From Linnemannia elongata (lineage: Eukaryota; Mortierellomycota; Mortierellomycetes; Mortierellales; Mortierellaceae), in the NCBI GenBank assembly GCA_036320915.1, contig JAXBDG010000012.1, positions 248,001 through 312,000 of the forward strand: DNA of 64,000 nt, in the 5' to 3' direction. Within the stretch, counting starts at the first letter, position 1. Every line of letters starts with the position of its first letter. The position numbers and the translations under genes are program-made. Shown here piece by piece: positions 12,231-22,940 of this stretch. The notes under the pieces were generated by a model. It searched no databases. It worked only from the letters and a program-made list of their open reading frames with translations, and had not been told where the DNA came from.

Positions 12231-12585
12231 AAGAGAGAAGAGAGAAGTAGAGAGAAGAAGATTAGAGAGAAGAGAGAAGAGAGATTAGAGAGATAGAGAG
12301 ATATAGAGAGAAGATAGAGAGAAGAGAAGAGAGATAGAGAGATAGAGAGATAGAGAGATATAGAGAGAAGATAGAGAGAAGAGAAGAGAGATAGAGAGAT
12401 AGAGAGATAGAGAGATAGAGAGATAGAGAGATAGAGAGATAGAGAGATAGAGAGATAGAGAGATAGAGAGATATATATAGAGAGAAGAGAAGAGAGAAGA
12501 GAGAAGAGAGATAGAGAGAGATTTTAATAGAGAGAGAAGAGAGAAGAGGGAGAGAAGAGAAGAGAAGAGAGATAGAGAGATGTAT
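12223..12585. repeat. GA-rich microsatellite (AGAGAT/AGAGAAG)n
   Basis: Some 360 bp are made almost entirely of AGAGAT, AGAGAAG and AGATAG units. It starts at the presumed Helitron 5' end. ORFs rich in Leu/Ser read from the other strand are artefacts of the repeat. Confidence 0.9.
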
Positions 12586-12651
12586 AAAGAGCCAAAAGAA
12601 GAAGCTAATTGAACTTCCAAGTTGGGTCGAGAAGGTGTCTGTCATGGTGTG

Positions 12652-12908
12652 CTTTCACATCACTTGGGCCTTCTTGGTTATTCCTTTCTTCTTGGAGGAA
12701 GGAGCGGCCTGTCAAACCCTAGTAGAAGCCACAGAAGGAACAATACTTGGTTCAAGGGTTTCTGGCTGCTGCGTTTCTTGCTGACTCTGGCCAGTGACAG
12801 CCTTCTTCTTCCCCGGGGGGTTGGTGGAAGTGAGAGGTTGTCGGAATCGTAGGCGGGTTCTTTTTCTCTCAAGGGTTCCTCCTGTTCCTGATCCTGTTCC
12901 TCGGTGAT
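12652..12908 (-). pseudogene. Decayed 3' coding extension of the adjacent gene
   Basis: Directly after the TAA that ends the gene at 12909, the same frame continues for about 30 codons as acidic, protein-like sequence (EEQDQEQEEPLREKEPAYD). It then shifts frame at a C/G homopolymer near 12818, runs through a Gln/Glu-rich stretch (QSQQETQQPETLEP), meets an in-frame TGA near 12718, and continues as a Lys-rich tail (SSKKKGITKKAQ) to a final TGA near 12654. Amino-acid composition and frame continuity suggest a former C-terminus with two stops and one frameshift. Sequencing error at the homopolymer could explain the frameshift but not the stops. Confidence 0.4.
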
Positions 12909-13980
12909 TTATGCTGGAGAAGGTTGTTGGGCTGACTGACCACTATTGCCTCCGAAAAGGGAGGCCAAGGAAACGCGACGTGTGGTGGGCTCTTGGTCGG
13001 AACCTGAAGAGGGGGAGGCGGACTTTATGTTACGGGTGAAGAATGAACCTATCGACGGAACTGTTGAGGAAGACCCTCTAGCTTTTGGATTTACTCCAAT
13101 GAGGTTCATGGCCATGATGGACTGACGGATTCCTTGCTGTAGGTTCTTTTCATCTTCTGAAGGCTCCTTGACAGGGTCCATGGGAATCTCCACAAAGTCA
13201 TCGGCATCTTGAGCAACAGTGGTCTTACCACCGCCTGCGATCTTCTTGAGCACCTCAGGGGCAAGATCCGAGCTGGCAGCCTATACCAAACGATGAAGTG
13301 GTACATAATGAGTATGGTGATACTAGAAATAGCAACAAAAAAAATAAATAAAAGGAAAGGTAATGGTACTTACGCGCTTCGATATCGGTTGGTTTTTATC
13401 AACGGCCTCCTGCATCTTTGCTGCGATTACCTTTTCCAAAGCCGACTCATCCTACCAGTAGAGAAATCAAAAGGCTTTGTGTTACACAGGCTAATAATTG
13501 CACAAAAAAAAAAGGTCTATTGAAAAAAATAAATTAAGCTTACTTGTACTTGTTTCCCCCAGGCTTTCTTCTTCACCACATCAGCAAATTCCACAATAGG
13601 ACCCTTCCCCTTGTGCATTTTGATGGCTTCTGGCGTGATGGAGGGTGCATAGACGACATTGCCATTAATAAAGTGGGAATGGCAGACAATGTCGCCGGTA
13701 ATGCGAAGTATGTCATCCTTTCCAAGTGGCACATGCTGTGTCCACCGTTGTTTCCCTCTCTCATGCTCTGGACCTGGAGTATGGAGAGGCAGGATTTGTG
13801 GCCCTGGTCAATGCTCAAGCCCCAGCCAATTTCCGCATATGCGCATGCAAATGATAGGTGGGGATCAAGTACAGTACCTGTATGATCTTGTATCCTGACA
13901 TGCAAACATGTTGTTGACGAGACTGCGTACCGTAAGGCGACCATCGCACAGAGCCAGGCTGCTAACATCGATGTCACCAT
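12909..13980 (-). CDS. Uncharacterised four-exon protein, about 260 aa
   Basis: Exons on the minus strand are 13878-13980, 13544-13773, 13374-13451 and 12909-13280. All introns are GT-AG (72-104 bp) and frames join cleanly. The first exon gives a hydrophobic N-terminus that could be a signal peptide but is uncertain, because another frame of the exon also looks coding. The centre (GKDDILRITGDIVCHSHF...KGPIVEFADVVKKKAWGKQ) is not recognised. The C-terminal exon is Ser/Gly-rich and contains an RRVSLASLF sequence of the basophilic-kinase type. The gene lies 168 bp from the next minus-strand gene. A decayed extension follows the stop codon. Confidence 0.5.
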
Positions 13981-14148
13981 TGTCTATTTGTAGTATATTT
14001 TATTTTCTTCCTTCCTGCTTCTTGTCCCTTCGTATGCACAATATCATTTTTGTTGCAGAATAAAAGAATTTTTTAAAAGCAAAATGTGAAGGTGTAAGAG
14101 AGAATTGAAAAGGGAGCTAGTTCTAGATAGGTTTACATTCTTTTACCA

Positions 14149-14893
14149 TCAAATGGCGGCGACACAATCCTTCTTAACGTAGTCTTTAGCATAACTCTCA
14201 ATGTTGCCTGCATACATCATTAGATCTTTGTAAGCCTCCGACGTGGCCTCCAAAGTAGCCTTTCCAAGACGATCCTCGTTTTCGCCCAACTTTGTGTGCA
14301 AGTCGCTGGCCGTCGAAACAAGAGTGTCCATTGTCGTTTGTGTCTTGAATTCGGTCTTCTTTGCTGCCTCGGTATCCGTTCTGGCATGGGTCACCAGATC
14401 TTCGATCTCAGTTAGCTTGGCGAGAACGTTCTTGGAGGGCTTTCGGTCGGTCACCTCTTTGCGGACTTCGTCCATTGACACCTCAATACTGACCAAAACA
14501 GACTTAATTCCGTTGATGTAGTCTTGGCAGATAGTTACTTGTTCAATGCCCTTCATATCTAGCCGCTTGGTAACCAGGCGGTCCATGGGCGTTGTGAGGG
14601 AGGAGGAAGAATAATCGGGTGTTGTTCGTTTGATGGTGTGACTTGTCGACGAGAGGGAGTCGTCCATACCGTTCTTGCCTTGACCGGAACTGACTGTATT
14701 AGGCCCAGGAGCATGCAAGGTGAGTGCTAATTGGTTTTGTCCATAACGTGAGAGAGGTTACGTTAGTACTTTGCGTGGCTGTATCCTTTGTCACGTTCAT
14801 TTGAGCAGATGTGAGAGTCGATGGGCTGTAGTAATTACCTTCTGTAGACATAAGGGTCATCGCAACAACAGTGGAAATGATCGTAGTCTTCAT
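14149..14893 (-). CDS. Predicted secreted helical protein, about 200 aa
   Basis: Two exons, 14839-14893 and 14149-14693, are joined by a 145-bp GT-AG intron. Exon 1 is almost exactly a signal peptide (MKTTIISTVVAMTLMSTEG). The mature part is Ser/Thr-rich at first, then a long helical region with heptad-like spacing (about residues 65-185; DYINGIKSVLVS, AKLTEIEDLVTHA, DLHTKLGENEDRL). Only two Cys are present. The helical secreted layout is reminiscent of fungal surface-binding proteins, but no family can be named. A microsatellite (TTG repeat, about 14895-14930) lies just upstream of the start. Confidence 0.6.
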
Positions 14894-16581
14894 ATTGTTG
14901 TTGTTATTGTTGTTGTTGTTGTTTGTGTGGTTGTTGGTGCTTGGACGGTTGTTCTTGTGCCAGAGGAGAGGGAATGGGAAAGGTTCGAAAAGTGAGAATG
15001 GAGTATTGTGAAGATGAAATAAGGAAAGGAGTGAAACTGGGAGTGAAGAGGATCGACCCTAATATACCATCTGGTTTGATTGCGTGTATCTGCTCGCCTT
15101 TGTATTTCTTTGCCTATGGTAAAACAGTAAAACAGTAGCAGGAGAATTCAAGGGATTGGGGCAGAAAAATGCAAGGGGGGTTTCTCTATTTTTTGCGCGT
15201 CTTTTTCTTGTCACTTTGTGCTCTCAGGATCACACCCACTTGCAGTTGTCGCCACCCTCCACTTGTACCAAGCAATCAGTTCATGTCTCTTTTTTCCCCT
15301 GATATAAGAAAAAAAGGACTCCACCACCACCCCTCTCTCTATCTTCTCGCCTTTGGGTCCACACCATACAATAACATCAACAACAACATTGCAGTGTGGT
15401 GGTTGCATCAAATGTCGCCGATAAACAAAGAGCCCCTGGCGTCATTCCAAAGCAAAGCGATTTTTTTTCTTTGTCCGTCAGTCACCTCCATCGTTTCCCT
15501 TTTTTTTAAACACAAGATTTTTCGACTGGATGGGCGTCCGGAATGCCTTTTCCTTTCTTTCAATGTCCATCGCCTTCCTTCAAGAACGCCAAAATCCTCC
15601 CTCCGGACATACACCCCTTACATTTTGTTTGTCATTGCCCCCCTCCTGAATTGTGCACAATTTTCTTTTGCAACCCTCGCTCCCTACTCGAGTCCCGTTC
15701 AATAATCTGTTGCGGAAAGAGACCTCCCTCCATAGTGTAGAATTACGCAGATGGGTAAACAGAGAGGTACTCGATTGTGTGGACACAACCATTTTCTTTC
15801 TTGATAGTTTTCGTAGAGAAACGCTTCTCATGGTGGACATCATTCTCTTTTGGGTAGTGACTGTGTCTTCTACGTCTTACTTTTTCTTGTTTTCCTGCCC
15901 TTGCTTTTCAATGTCCCCCTTTTTCGGATGGTCGATGTTGTGTACTTGACACCTCTCGGCATTGCATGCTGCTTGCTTTCCGTCTTCCTCTTTCTCGCCT
16001 TTGTGCCCTTGTGGCATTTCGGATGTGTCCCAATCAGGTCGTATAAGGAAGCAAGGTTTAAGTTCCGAGAAACAGAGGCTCACAATTGCGCATGTGGCAA
16101 AACGAAGAGGTGGTGTTAGGACGTGGAAAATTTAATTCCTACAAGGCAGGGAGAGGATGAGAAGGAAGTACAGTGCGGAATGATGCGTGAGTGTACCACA
16201 CATTTTTTTTTTTGTGCTTTGCATGCATACCCACTGGAGATCCGTTATCTCTTGATGGTCGTTTTTTTGCCATGAGGAGGATGGATGACGAAGAGGGTCG
16301 TGTCATGCTGTAGTGATACTGTGTATGCGTGCAAGGAAGGCGCAAAGGGAACGAACGTCCGTCCGAGGTCTGGAATGATGATGGCATTTTTGAAGTTTCG
16401 GTCTCCCTCCCGTTGGAACTCTATTACGTTTTGTTGCAAGAGGGAGCCCAAAAATGGCATTGGTACAAAGACGGACGAAAGTGAAGAAAGGTGAATCGGC
16501 ATTTCGACCATTTCTCTTCTTCACTTTCATTCCATCCATCAACTTTTTCTCCTACATTCCTTCCATCCCTACTTCCAAAAT
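14894..16581. other. Intergenic between divergent genes, no gene seen
   Basis: Separates the minus-strand secreted-protein gene and the plus-strand FAD monooxygenase. T-rich tracts and short ORFs only. The final 60 bp before 16582 are pyrimidine-rich, as expected for a fungal promoter/5' leader. Confidence 0.5.
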
Positions 16582-19044
16582 ATGACGACTTGGCCAGAGA
16601 ACACACTTCCGCCCCCAACAATTGATGGCAAGCCCCGTGTGTTGATTGTCGGTGCTGGTCTTGCCGGTAAAAGCACTGATCATATTAGTTTATCAGTCTC
16701 ACCTCTTTTACCAGATGATTGGAGGGATAGTATGGACCTGACAGACATTTTATTCTTTCCGTGACTGTGTGAATGAAAATGTGCATAGGCCTCACACTTG
16801 CGATCTTGCTCCAAAAGGCCGAGGTGCCCTACGACATCTTTGAAAGGGGTCTCGAAACCCGAACCGTTGGTGAGTGGTAAAGAAGAGTCTGACCCTTTTT
16901 CAGCTAACGACCCCAAAGCGAGGGGCAGAGGCCGAGGTGTTTACGACTTACAACTTCCCTTCTCTTTTTCTTTCCTTTCAATCACTCTAGGAACTGCTAT
17001 GATGTTTGGCGCTAATGTAAGGACTCGGCAACCACACCTCTCCCATATGACTAACTAGATGACTTCACCTTGCTTGTACTCTCCCATTTCTCACCCCAAA
17101 ATTATGGTTGCCTGTTGTATATAGGTCGGTCCCTTGTTTACTCAGCTCGGGATGTACGACGAGTTCGTGGACAATTCCAAGTCATGCGAGACTATCAACA
17201 TTTACGACGACGCCCGAGAGCTGCAGTTCACCAGGGACTTTAAACTGGCCGCAGAGATGTAAGGAACCCTTTTGCCCTGGTTTTTGTGTGTGACACCTTC
17301 TTTGTCATTTTTTTCTTCAGCGTAAGTCATACTCATCCTCACTGTCACTCGATCAAATATTGCTTCCAAAACTAGGGGGGGATACACAAACAGGATCATC
17401 CCTCGGACAACACTCTACAACATCATACTCAACAAAGTCCCCCAAGACAGGATCCATAAGGGCAAGAAAATGGTATCGCTCTATCAGGACGACGAAAGGG
17501 TTATCATCTATTTCGCAGACGGGACACACCACGAGGGTGATATCCTTGTAGGTGCCGATGGAGCTTACAGCGCAGTCCGTCATTGTCTATATAAGACCGT
17601 GGATCGGATAGGGAAGCTGTCACAGTCGGATGCGGAAGATTTACCGTATAGTTGTATCTGTCTTGTGGGGCATTCCAGCCCTCTTGATACAGAAAAGTTC
17701 CCGGCTCTGAGGGATGAGGTCTGTCAGTATAATGATACCCACTCGATCGATATTCCTTACTCTGTAAGTACATTGTCTGTTCAGAACCACCTTGTTTTTC
17801 TTATTTCGTAGGTTGTAATTTCTGGGCCGAGCTTTAATGCTTCTTTTTTTCCCCTTTTTGCATACTGCTAGTGGATGACATTCACAACCAAGGACGACGT
17901 GATTTGTTGGGGTGTCATAAAGTACCTCGACGTCCAAAATTCGGCCGCCTATAGTAGAGAGCAACGATCAGATTGGGGGGAAGGAGCAACAGAGACTATG
18001 TGCAACGAGGTGCGGGAATTTCCTATTCCTGGTGGGGATGGGTCATTGAGGTTGGGGGACTTGATTGATGGTACACCGAGAACACAGATCACGAAGGTTA
18101 TGCTGGAAGAGAAGGTGTTTGATACATGGTACTATGGTCGGACAGTCCTTGTTGGCGATGGTGAGTAATTCTCTGCTCTCTCTCAAATTATTTCATTTTT
18201 CTACACTGTACTTGTGTACCATACCTGATCCATTTCACTAACTTCAGCTTCTTTTTTTTTTTTTGTTGCATGTTTATATCAGCATGTCACAAGGTACCAA
18301 ACTGCCTTCTTTTTGCTCTCTCCCTTGATTCTCTTTTTCATTGTCGTCGCACCTACTCCTTTCTTCACTGGCTAACGCCCACTCACCCTCTCAAATACTG
18401 TTGCTACTCGCACTAGATCCACCCTGCAGGGAACCGAGGCGCAGTCCAAGCACTCCACGATGTCGTTGCACTAGCAAACTGGATCAACGTCCTCCCGCGC
18501 TCTGCAAAAGTTTCCGACATCGAATCGGCATTCAGGGCATACAAGGAGGAAAGACACCCTTTTGTCCAAGAGGCTGCTGTTCATAGCAAGAACCTGTCCC
18601 AAGTATCTTTTACCCCTGTACGTGTTTTACATGTATGATTTTGCAGTTTCATGGTCCTGCGTGATGTTCTTGATGGTTTTGGCATGAAATGATGTTTTGG
18701 TACTTTTTGTTTTGACCAAAAAAAAAGAAAGGGAAATTGCCCACTAATTATTACGATCTCCGCTATGTCTTTCTATTGGACTTTACTGCAATTTGTGGCA
18801 TACATAGGACATGAAGACAGTGATGTCGCGCTTCGTGACAAAGCATATGCCCTCTTGGCTATGGAGGGTCGTCAATACCAAAACTGCCAGCTACCGTCCT
18901 CAGGCGTCGTTCCTACCATTCGTGAAAGATGATGGTACCGTCAGCTCGACTCATTCGAGGAGTTACATCGAGACGCGGCGGATCTTGGAGGTGCGGAATA
19001 GTAGTTGTGCGCTTGCTGCTGCTACTACTGCTGTTGCGGTGTAA
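16582..19044 (+). CDS. FAD-dependent monooxygenase
   Basis: Nine exons: 16582-16666, 16789-16869, 16991-17016, 17125-17258, 17376-17763, 17872-18160, 18283-18293, 18417-18602, 18808-19044. They total 1437 nt (478 aa), with GT-AG introns and consistent phases. The Rossmann dinucleotide-binding motif VLIVGAGLAG is at residues 20-29 (GxGxxG). DG-type motif LVGADGAYSAVR lies mid-protein. The GD motif VLVGDACH spans residues 330-336 and contacts the FAD ribityl/pyrophosphate. This is the aromatic-ring hydroxylase / salicylate-hydroxylase-like fold (PF01494 type), which uses NAD(P)H and O2 to hydroxylate a substrate; the substrate is unknown. The tail after the GD domain is extended and Ala-rich at the end. 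Exon 7 is only 11 bp and encodes part of the GD motif. The gene converges with the F-box gene. Confidence 0.9.
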
Positions 19045-19212
19045 TGGGCGATGCTGACTATTCCTTTTCTTGGCACAAGGACATTTACACAGCAAAGCCT
19101 TTTCATTTATATAGAATGTGCACTTCACATACAGCCTTCTTATTGCTCTTTTTTTTTGATTCAAATGTATAAAATATAACTACAAGGACAAAGCTAATAG
19201 ATACATCGACTC

Positions 19213-21363
19213 TCAGACAAGGGGTGTCGCTTGTTTGACACAAATGTTCTTATGCTCCCGTTCGAACCAATCCAGGTGCTGCCTACACTTACCCATCTCA
19301 CCGTCAGCAGGGAAGAGCTCGATGACCTCCAAACTTGGCCAATTCTTCACCATCCACACCATTTCCCTACGACCAACCGTCCACCGCGTCTCCGAAGTAG
19401 TCGCTTGAACATGACCTCGCAACTCCCTCAAGTTGGTCAATCCAACCAGAAGCTTCAGGTATCCCCGTCGTCCTGCTCTCTTGTCTCCCAAGGAGAGAAA
19501 CCCCGGGAAGGTGGCATCAGCGCTGTTATGGTTCTCTGTCCGTGGCTCACTATCTGAATTCCAGTCATCGTCGATTTCCTTGCCAGAGCTGTTGCTAGGT
19601 GGGGCGGGTCGCGCTTGTCCTGACTCGTCCAGCCATTGCAGTTCCTTGGACTTGATCCTGAGATTCAGGACCTCAATATCCTTTAAGGTCCCGAGCCGCC
19701 GGTAGAACTTCTTCAGCCTCTCCCAAGTCCCTTCGGTCACGGCCGGTATTGCTTGTCCTTGTTTCCGTAAATACGCTGCGGTATACCTCTGCTGACGTAA
19801 CTCGACCGTGATATCGAGAACCTTGAGTCGGACGGCATTCCACTCTCCCTCTACCAGATCCTTCAGTCGAATTGACGATCGATCCTTGTCCTGGACGGAG
19901 AAGTGTTCAAGGGAACGGCAGTTCATCAGAATGCTCCGAACGGTCTTTCCATCGATATGCTGGCATTGAACCAAGCGGATCTTCCTGATGCTCCTGCAAT
20001 GCTGCATCGCGACCATCTCTAAGATCGGATTCACCTCATCGCCAGCAGCAAAAGAGTGATTGCTGAGAACGTCCAAGGAGTCGTCCGGAAGCGCCTTGAG
20101 AATATCAGCCGAACCGTGACCGCAGTTATCCAGCTCGCGGAGACGAGGGCAACGGTCGACGACCGTTTCGGTGAGTAGGCGACAATTCTCTCCAGGCCAA
20201 AGAGGGGGTGAGATTGCCTCCAAGGCTGGACAAGACCTGACAAACTCTCCAAGTAGCCATTCGTTCGTCTTGTGATCAAAAACGATCCGAATGCTCTTCA
20301 GATATTTCAATGGCCCTCCGCGTCGATGCACAATCGGTCCTGTTTCATTTCCAGGCGCAAACAAACCCTCATCTGATTGCCAAATAACCATATCGGACTT
20401 GTGGCCGGTGTAATACCGGCAACGGAGCCGGAGAGTCTCGAGAGATGCGGGCAGATTGCAATACAGGATTCTGAGAATACTGTGCAACGACATCTCGCAC
20501 AAGCGCAGGTTCAGGCCGAGGTCCTGGAGAGAAGTCAGACGGGCAATGGCGCGGACGAAATGTAGTGATACATCGATGGATGAGAAGGCGTAGTTGTTGA
20601 GCTGGACACGGGTCAAGGCAGTGTTGTGTGAAAGGAGCCAGGTTAGCTCCAATTCTCCCCGGATTTCAAGTGAGCGATAATAGGTCTCACTAAAGTCTTC
20701 CTGATGGGTGTATGCGGTCGCTGCGGGAAAGATGTTCTGGCCCTGAGAGTCGAACATCTCAAAGTCCAGACTGCAGAGATCTGTTATCGGTGGAAGGGCA
20801 ACAGTCAATGGGTTGACCAAGGGCAGTTCCGGGAGCCAGTCGGGACCGCGCCAAGGGAGAGTAGCAAGCGTTTTCGTCTTTCCTTTCGGTGAGGTAGGAT
20901 CAAAGTTGGATTCAATAGTAGTTGGGTGGTTGTGATTCTCGTCACTGTACTGCGCCATGCTGTCGACAAGATAGTGGAGGGCGCTGACGTGAAGCTTGAG
21001 GTGTCTGACCGTGCCAATGCTCCTGTACAGGGCTTCCCGACCTTTAGGGGAGTGTAGGCGGCGCTGTATCTCGTTGGGGTCGCAAAGGTCGAGCTGGGGC
21101 CAGAGCAGATGCTCCAAAATCTCAAACAGGAAGCGATTAGTCATGGCAACGTTGATTAGACTGGAGGCATCGAGGGATTTTGCGAGGATCTCTACCAGCT
21201 CAGCCATGGCAAAGAATTGCGTTGATGGCATTTCGGTCATCCTTGTCGTTTCTGTCATTTCGGCTATACTGGTGTATGCTTGCATCTCGGTGTTGTCTGT
21301 TCTTGTCCTCTTCCTTTGCATTGCCCGCCCCGAGGTCGAGGTTGCTGTCGAAGTCAAGTCCAT
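19213..21363 (-). CDS. F-box / leucine-rich-repeat protein
   Basis: Single-exon 716-aa protein. After a Thr/Met-rich N-terminus, residues about 50-95 form an F-box-like helical segment (FAMAELVEILAKSLD...MTNRFLFEILEHLLWP). The rest contains repeated leucine-rich segments (LRHLKL, LETLRLRC, LKYLKSIRIV, LRELDNCGH, IRKIRLVQC, LEHFSV, LKVLDITVEL, IEVLNLRIK, LRELRGHV). Proteins of this type usually serve as substrate receptors of SCF ubiquitin ligases and are very numerous in Mortierellomycota. The target is unknown. The start at 21363 is chosen as the first ATG; one 45 codons later (MPSTQ) is also possible. An acidic Ser-rich insert lies near residue 600. Confidence 0.85.
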   Translation of the reverse strand: MDLTSTATSTSGRAMQRKRTRTDNTEMQAYTSIAEMTETTRMTEMPSTQFFAMAELVEILAKSLDASSLINVAMTNRFLFEILEHLLWPQLDLCDPNEIQRRLHSPKGREALYRSIGTVRHLKLHVSALHYLVDSMAQYSDENHNHPTTIESNFDPTSPKGKTKTLATLPWRGPDWLPELPLVNPLTVALPPITDLCSLDFEMFDSQGQNIFPAATAYTHQEDFSETYYRSLEIRGELELTWLLSHNTALTRVQLNNYAFSSIDVSLHFVRAIARLTSLQDLGLNLRLCEMSLHSILRILYCNLPASLETLRLRCRYYTGHKSDMVIWQSDEGLFAPGNETGPIVHRRGGPLKYLKSIRIVFDHKTNEWLLGEFVRSCPALEAISPPLWPGENCRLLTETVVDRCPRLRELDNCGHGSADILKALPDDSLDVLSNHSFAAGDEVNPILEMVAMQHCRSIRKIRLVQCQHIDGKTVRSILMNCRSLEHFSVQDKDRSSIRLKDLVEGEWNAVRLKVLDITVELRQQRYTAAYLRKQGQAIPAVTEGTWERLKKFYRRLGTLKDIEVLNLRIKSKELQWLDESGQARPAPPSNSSGKEIDDDWNSDSEPRTENHNSADATFPGFLSLGDKRAGRRGYLKLLVGLTNLRELRGHVQATTSETRWTVGRREMVWMVKNWPSLEVIELFPADGEMGKCRQHLDWFEREHKNICVKQATPLV

Positions 21364-22559
21364 CGCAGTTGTTTTGAAGTTGAGGTCGAAGTCGCGATTC
21401 TGAGCGACGTTAGAGAGCGTTATTTTTTTTGCTTGCGTGCTTTTTTGTTATCTTGGTTGTCGTAAAGGTAGCGGCCAGTGGCTGAGGATTGGAGTTGAAC
21501 AGTTCTGAGCAGTGCGGTTCGTTAAATTGTCCAAGCATTATGTTGTTGAGGTCGAGAGATAGACCATGTATCCATGTGTCCCACTGAGTGAGTGTGAGTA
21601 TGCGTCCTTGCATGAGAGAAAGGGAAGAAGACCAGAGTTGGTGTTGTGAGCAGGAAAGTCTGGAGTAGGGAAAGGAGAGTAGGCGTAGATGTCATCCATG
21701 GCCGTGGGAATGAAACAGTGGATTGAAGGAGACAAGAAAGACTGTCAAAATTAACAAAAAGGTCTATCTGTCCCTCCTGTCTGTCTGCTTTCCCGATGGC
21801 TCTTCTTCCCTTTCTTTCTTTATTGTCACTTTCTCCCACCTTCAGACTGATAGATAAACACAGCGTGCTAACCGCTTTTCTTCCCAACTTTGTTGACTAG
21901 CGCCAAGCCAACCGGGAACTCTTTCTCTCCGCCACCATATTCGCCACCATAACTCAGCTCAGTCCCTCACCCGTGCCATCCCCCCCCCCTTTTTGAGCAC
22001 GCCAATATGCCCATGTCGCTGTTAACGCCTTTCCTGGGTCCCAACCCTGTCGCTATTGAGTTTCTGCGGCTGCAAAGCGAGGTGTTCGTTTTGACCAAGG
22101 AGGCCTTTACAATGACGTGATGTCACTAAACAATTACATTAGCATGGACGTAAGCGATACGCACATAAATTGGTAGCCGTGCACACTAGCACCATGTCTA
22201 CCCTACCCCCTCCTCCTCCATTGATACGTAATCATTGCGTTATTAGAAAATGGTGCCACAATAAGCAACATTCAACAATTTGGTGGGGTTCTGTATGCAA
22301 TCGTATTCAACCTCTGCTTATGCACACTAGAAGCCAACAGAAAGGTGTAGAAAGTTTGGACTTTTGGATGGAAAATAGGCACCATATGACTACTCTTACC
22401 CTGTCTGGAGCATTCATCATTTAAGGGGTATGAGCATGTGGAACTGATAAATATCCGACGTGGACCGCAACTTTTTCACGGTATCCTTCACACTCTCTCA
22501 ACACTACACACTTCCTACACAAACCCACACAAGCCCATACACAAACCCACACACACAAC
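21364..22559. other. Intergenic, with one 37-codon protein-like ORF
   Basis: Between the divergent F-box and C2 genes. The plus-strand ORF 22007-22120 (MPMSLLTPFLGPNPVAI...) has coding-like composition but is short and has no recognisable domain; it may be a gene fragment. A C9 run precedes it. The last 60 bp before the C2 gene are repeats of ACACAAACCC, and GATAAATATCC near 22445 may be a TATA-like element. Confidence 0.4.
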
Positions 22560-22940
22560 ATGTCTCACCGTATCAAAGTCGAAGTTCTCCGTGCCAGGGA
22601 CCTCAAGCGCGAGGACGGCATTCTCGGCAAGAACGACCCCTATGTCGAGCTCAGCATTGGCCACAAGCTGTTGGGCGGTCAGAAGCACAAGACTGCCACA
22701 CACAAGAACCAGACCGGTGACGTCGAGTTTGGAGAGAGCTTCGAATTCGATGCCAAGGCCAGCGACGACCTCAAGGTCAAGGTCTATGACGATGACTTGG
22801 TCAACGACGACGACATTGGCCACACCAAGATCCCCTTGGACTCCCTCTTCGAGGCAAACCAGATCCAGCAGTGGTACCAGATTGGTGAGGGCTCCAAGGT
22901 CCGTGGCCAGATCGAGCTCCGTCTGTCTGTCCTCCAATAA
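22560..22940 (+). CDS. Single C2-domain protein, 126 aa
   Basis: The whole protein is one C2 domain: strand 1 IKVEVLRARDL, then GKNDPYVELSIG (residues 23-34), a middle segment GDVEFGESFEFDA, and KVYDDDLVNDDDIGHTKIPL (74-93). The Asp residues at 19, 26, 77, 79 and 83-85 fall where C2 domains bind calcium, so Ca2+-dependent phospholipid binding is likely. Small free-standing C2 proteins are common in plants and fungi; a membrane-signalling or trafficking role is inferred. Intronless, with a strong ACACAACATG start context. Confidence 0.9.
   Translation: MSHRIKVEVLRARDLKREDGILGKNDPYVELSIGHKLLGGQKHKTATHKNQTGDVEFGESFEFDAKASDDLKVKVYDDDLVNDDDIGHTKIPLDSLFEANQIQQWYQIGEGSKVRGQIELRLSVLQ

Noticed and set aside
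12262..12645. Leu/Ser-repeat membrane-like ORFs
   Set aside because: A direct translation of the GA/CT microsatellite.
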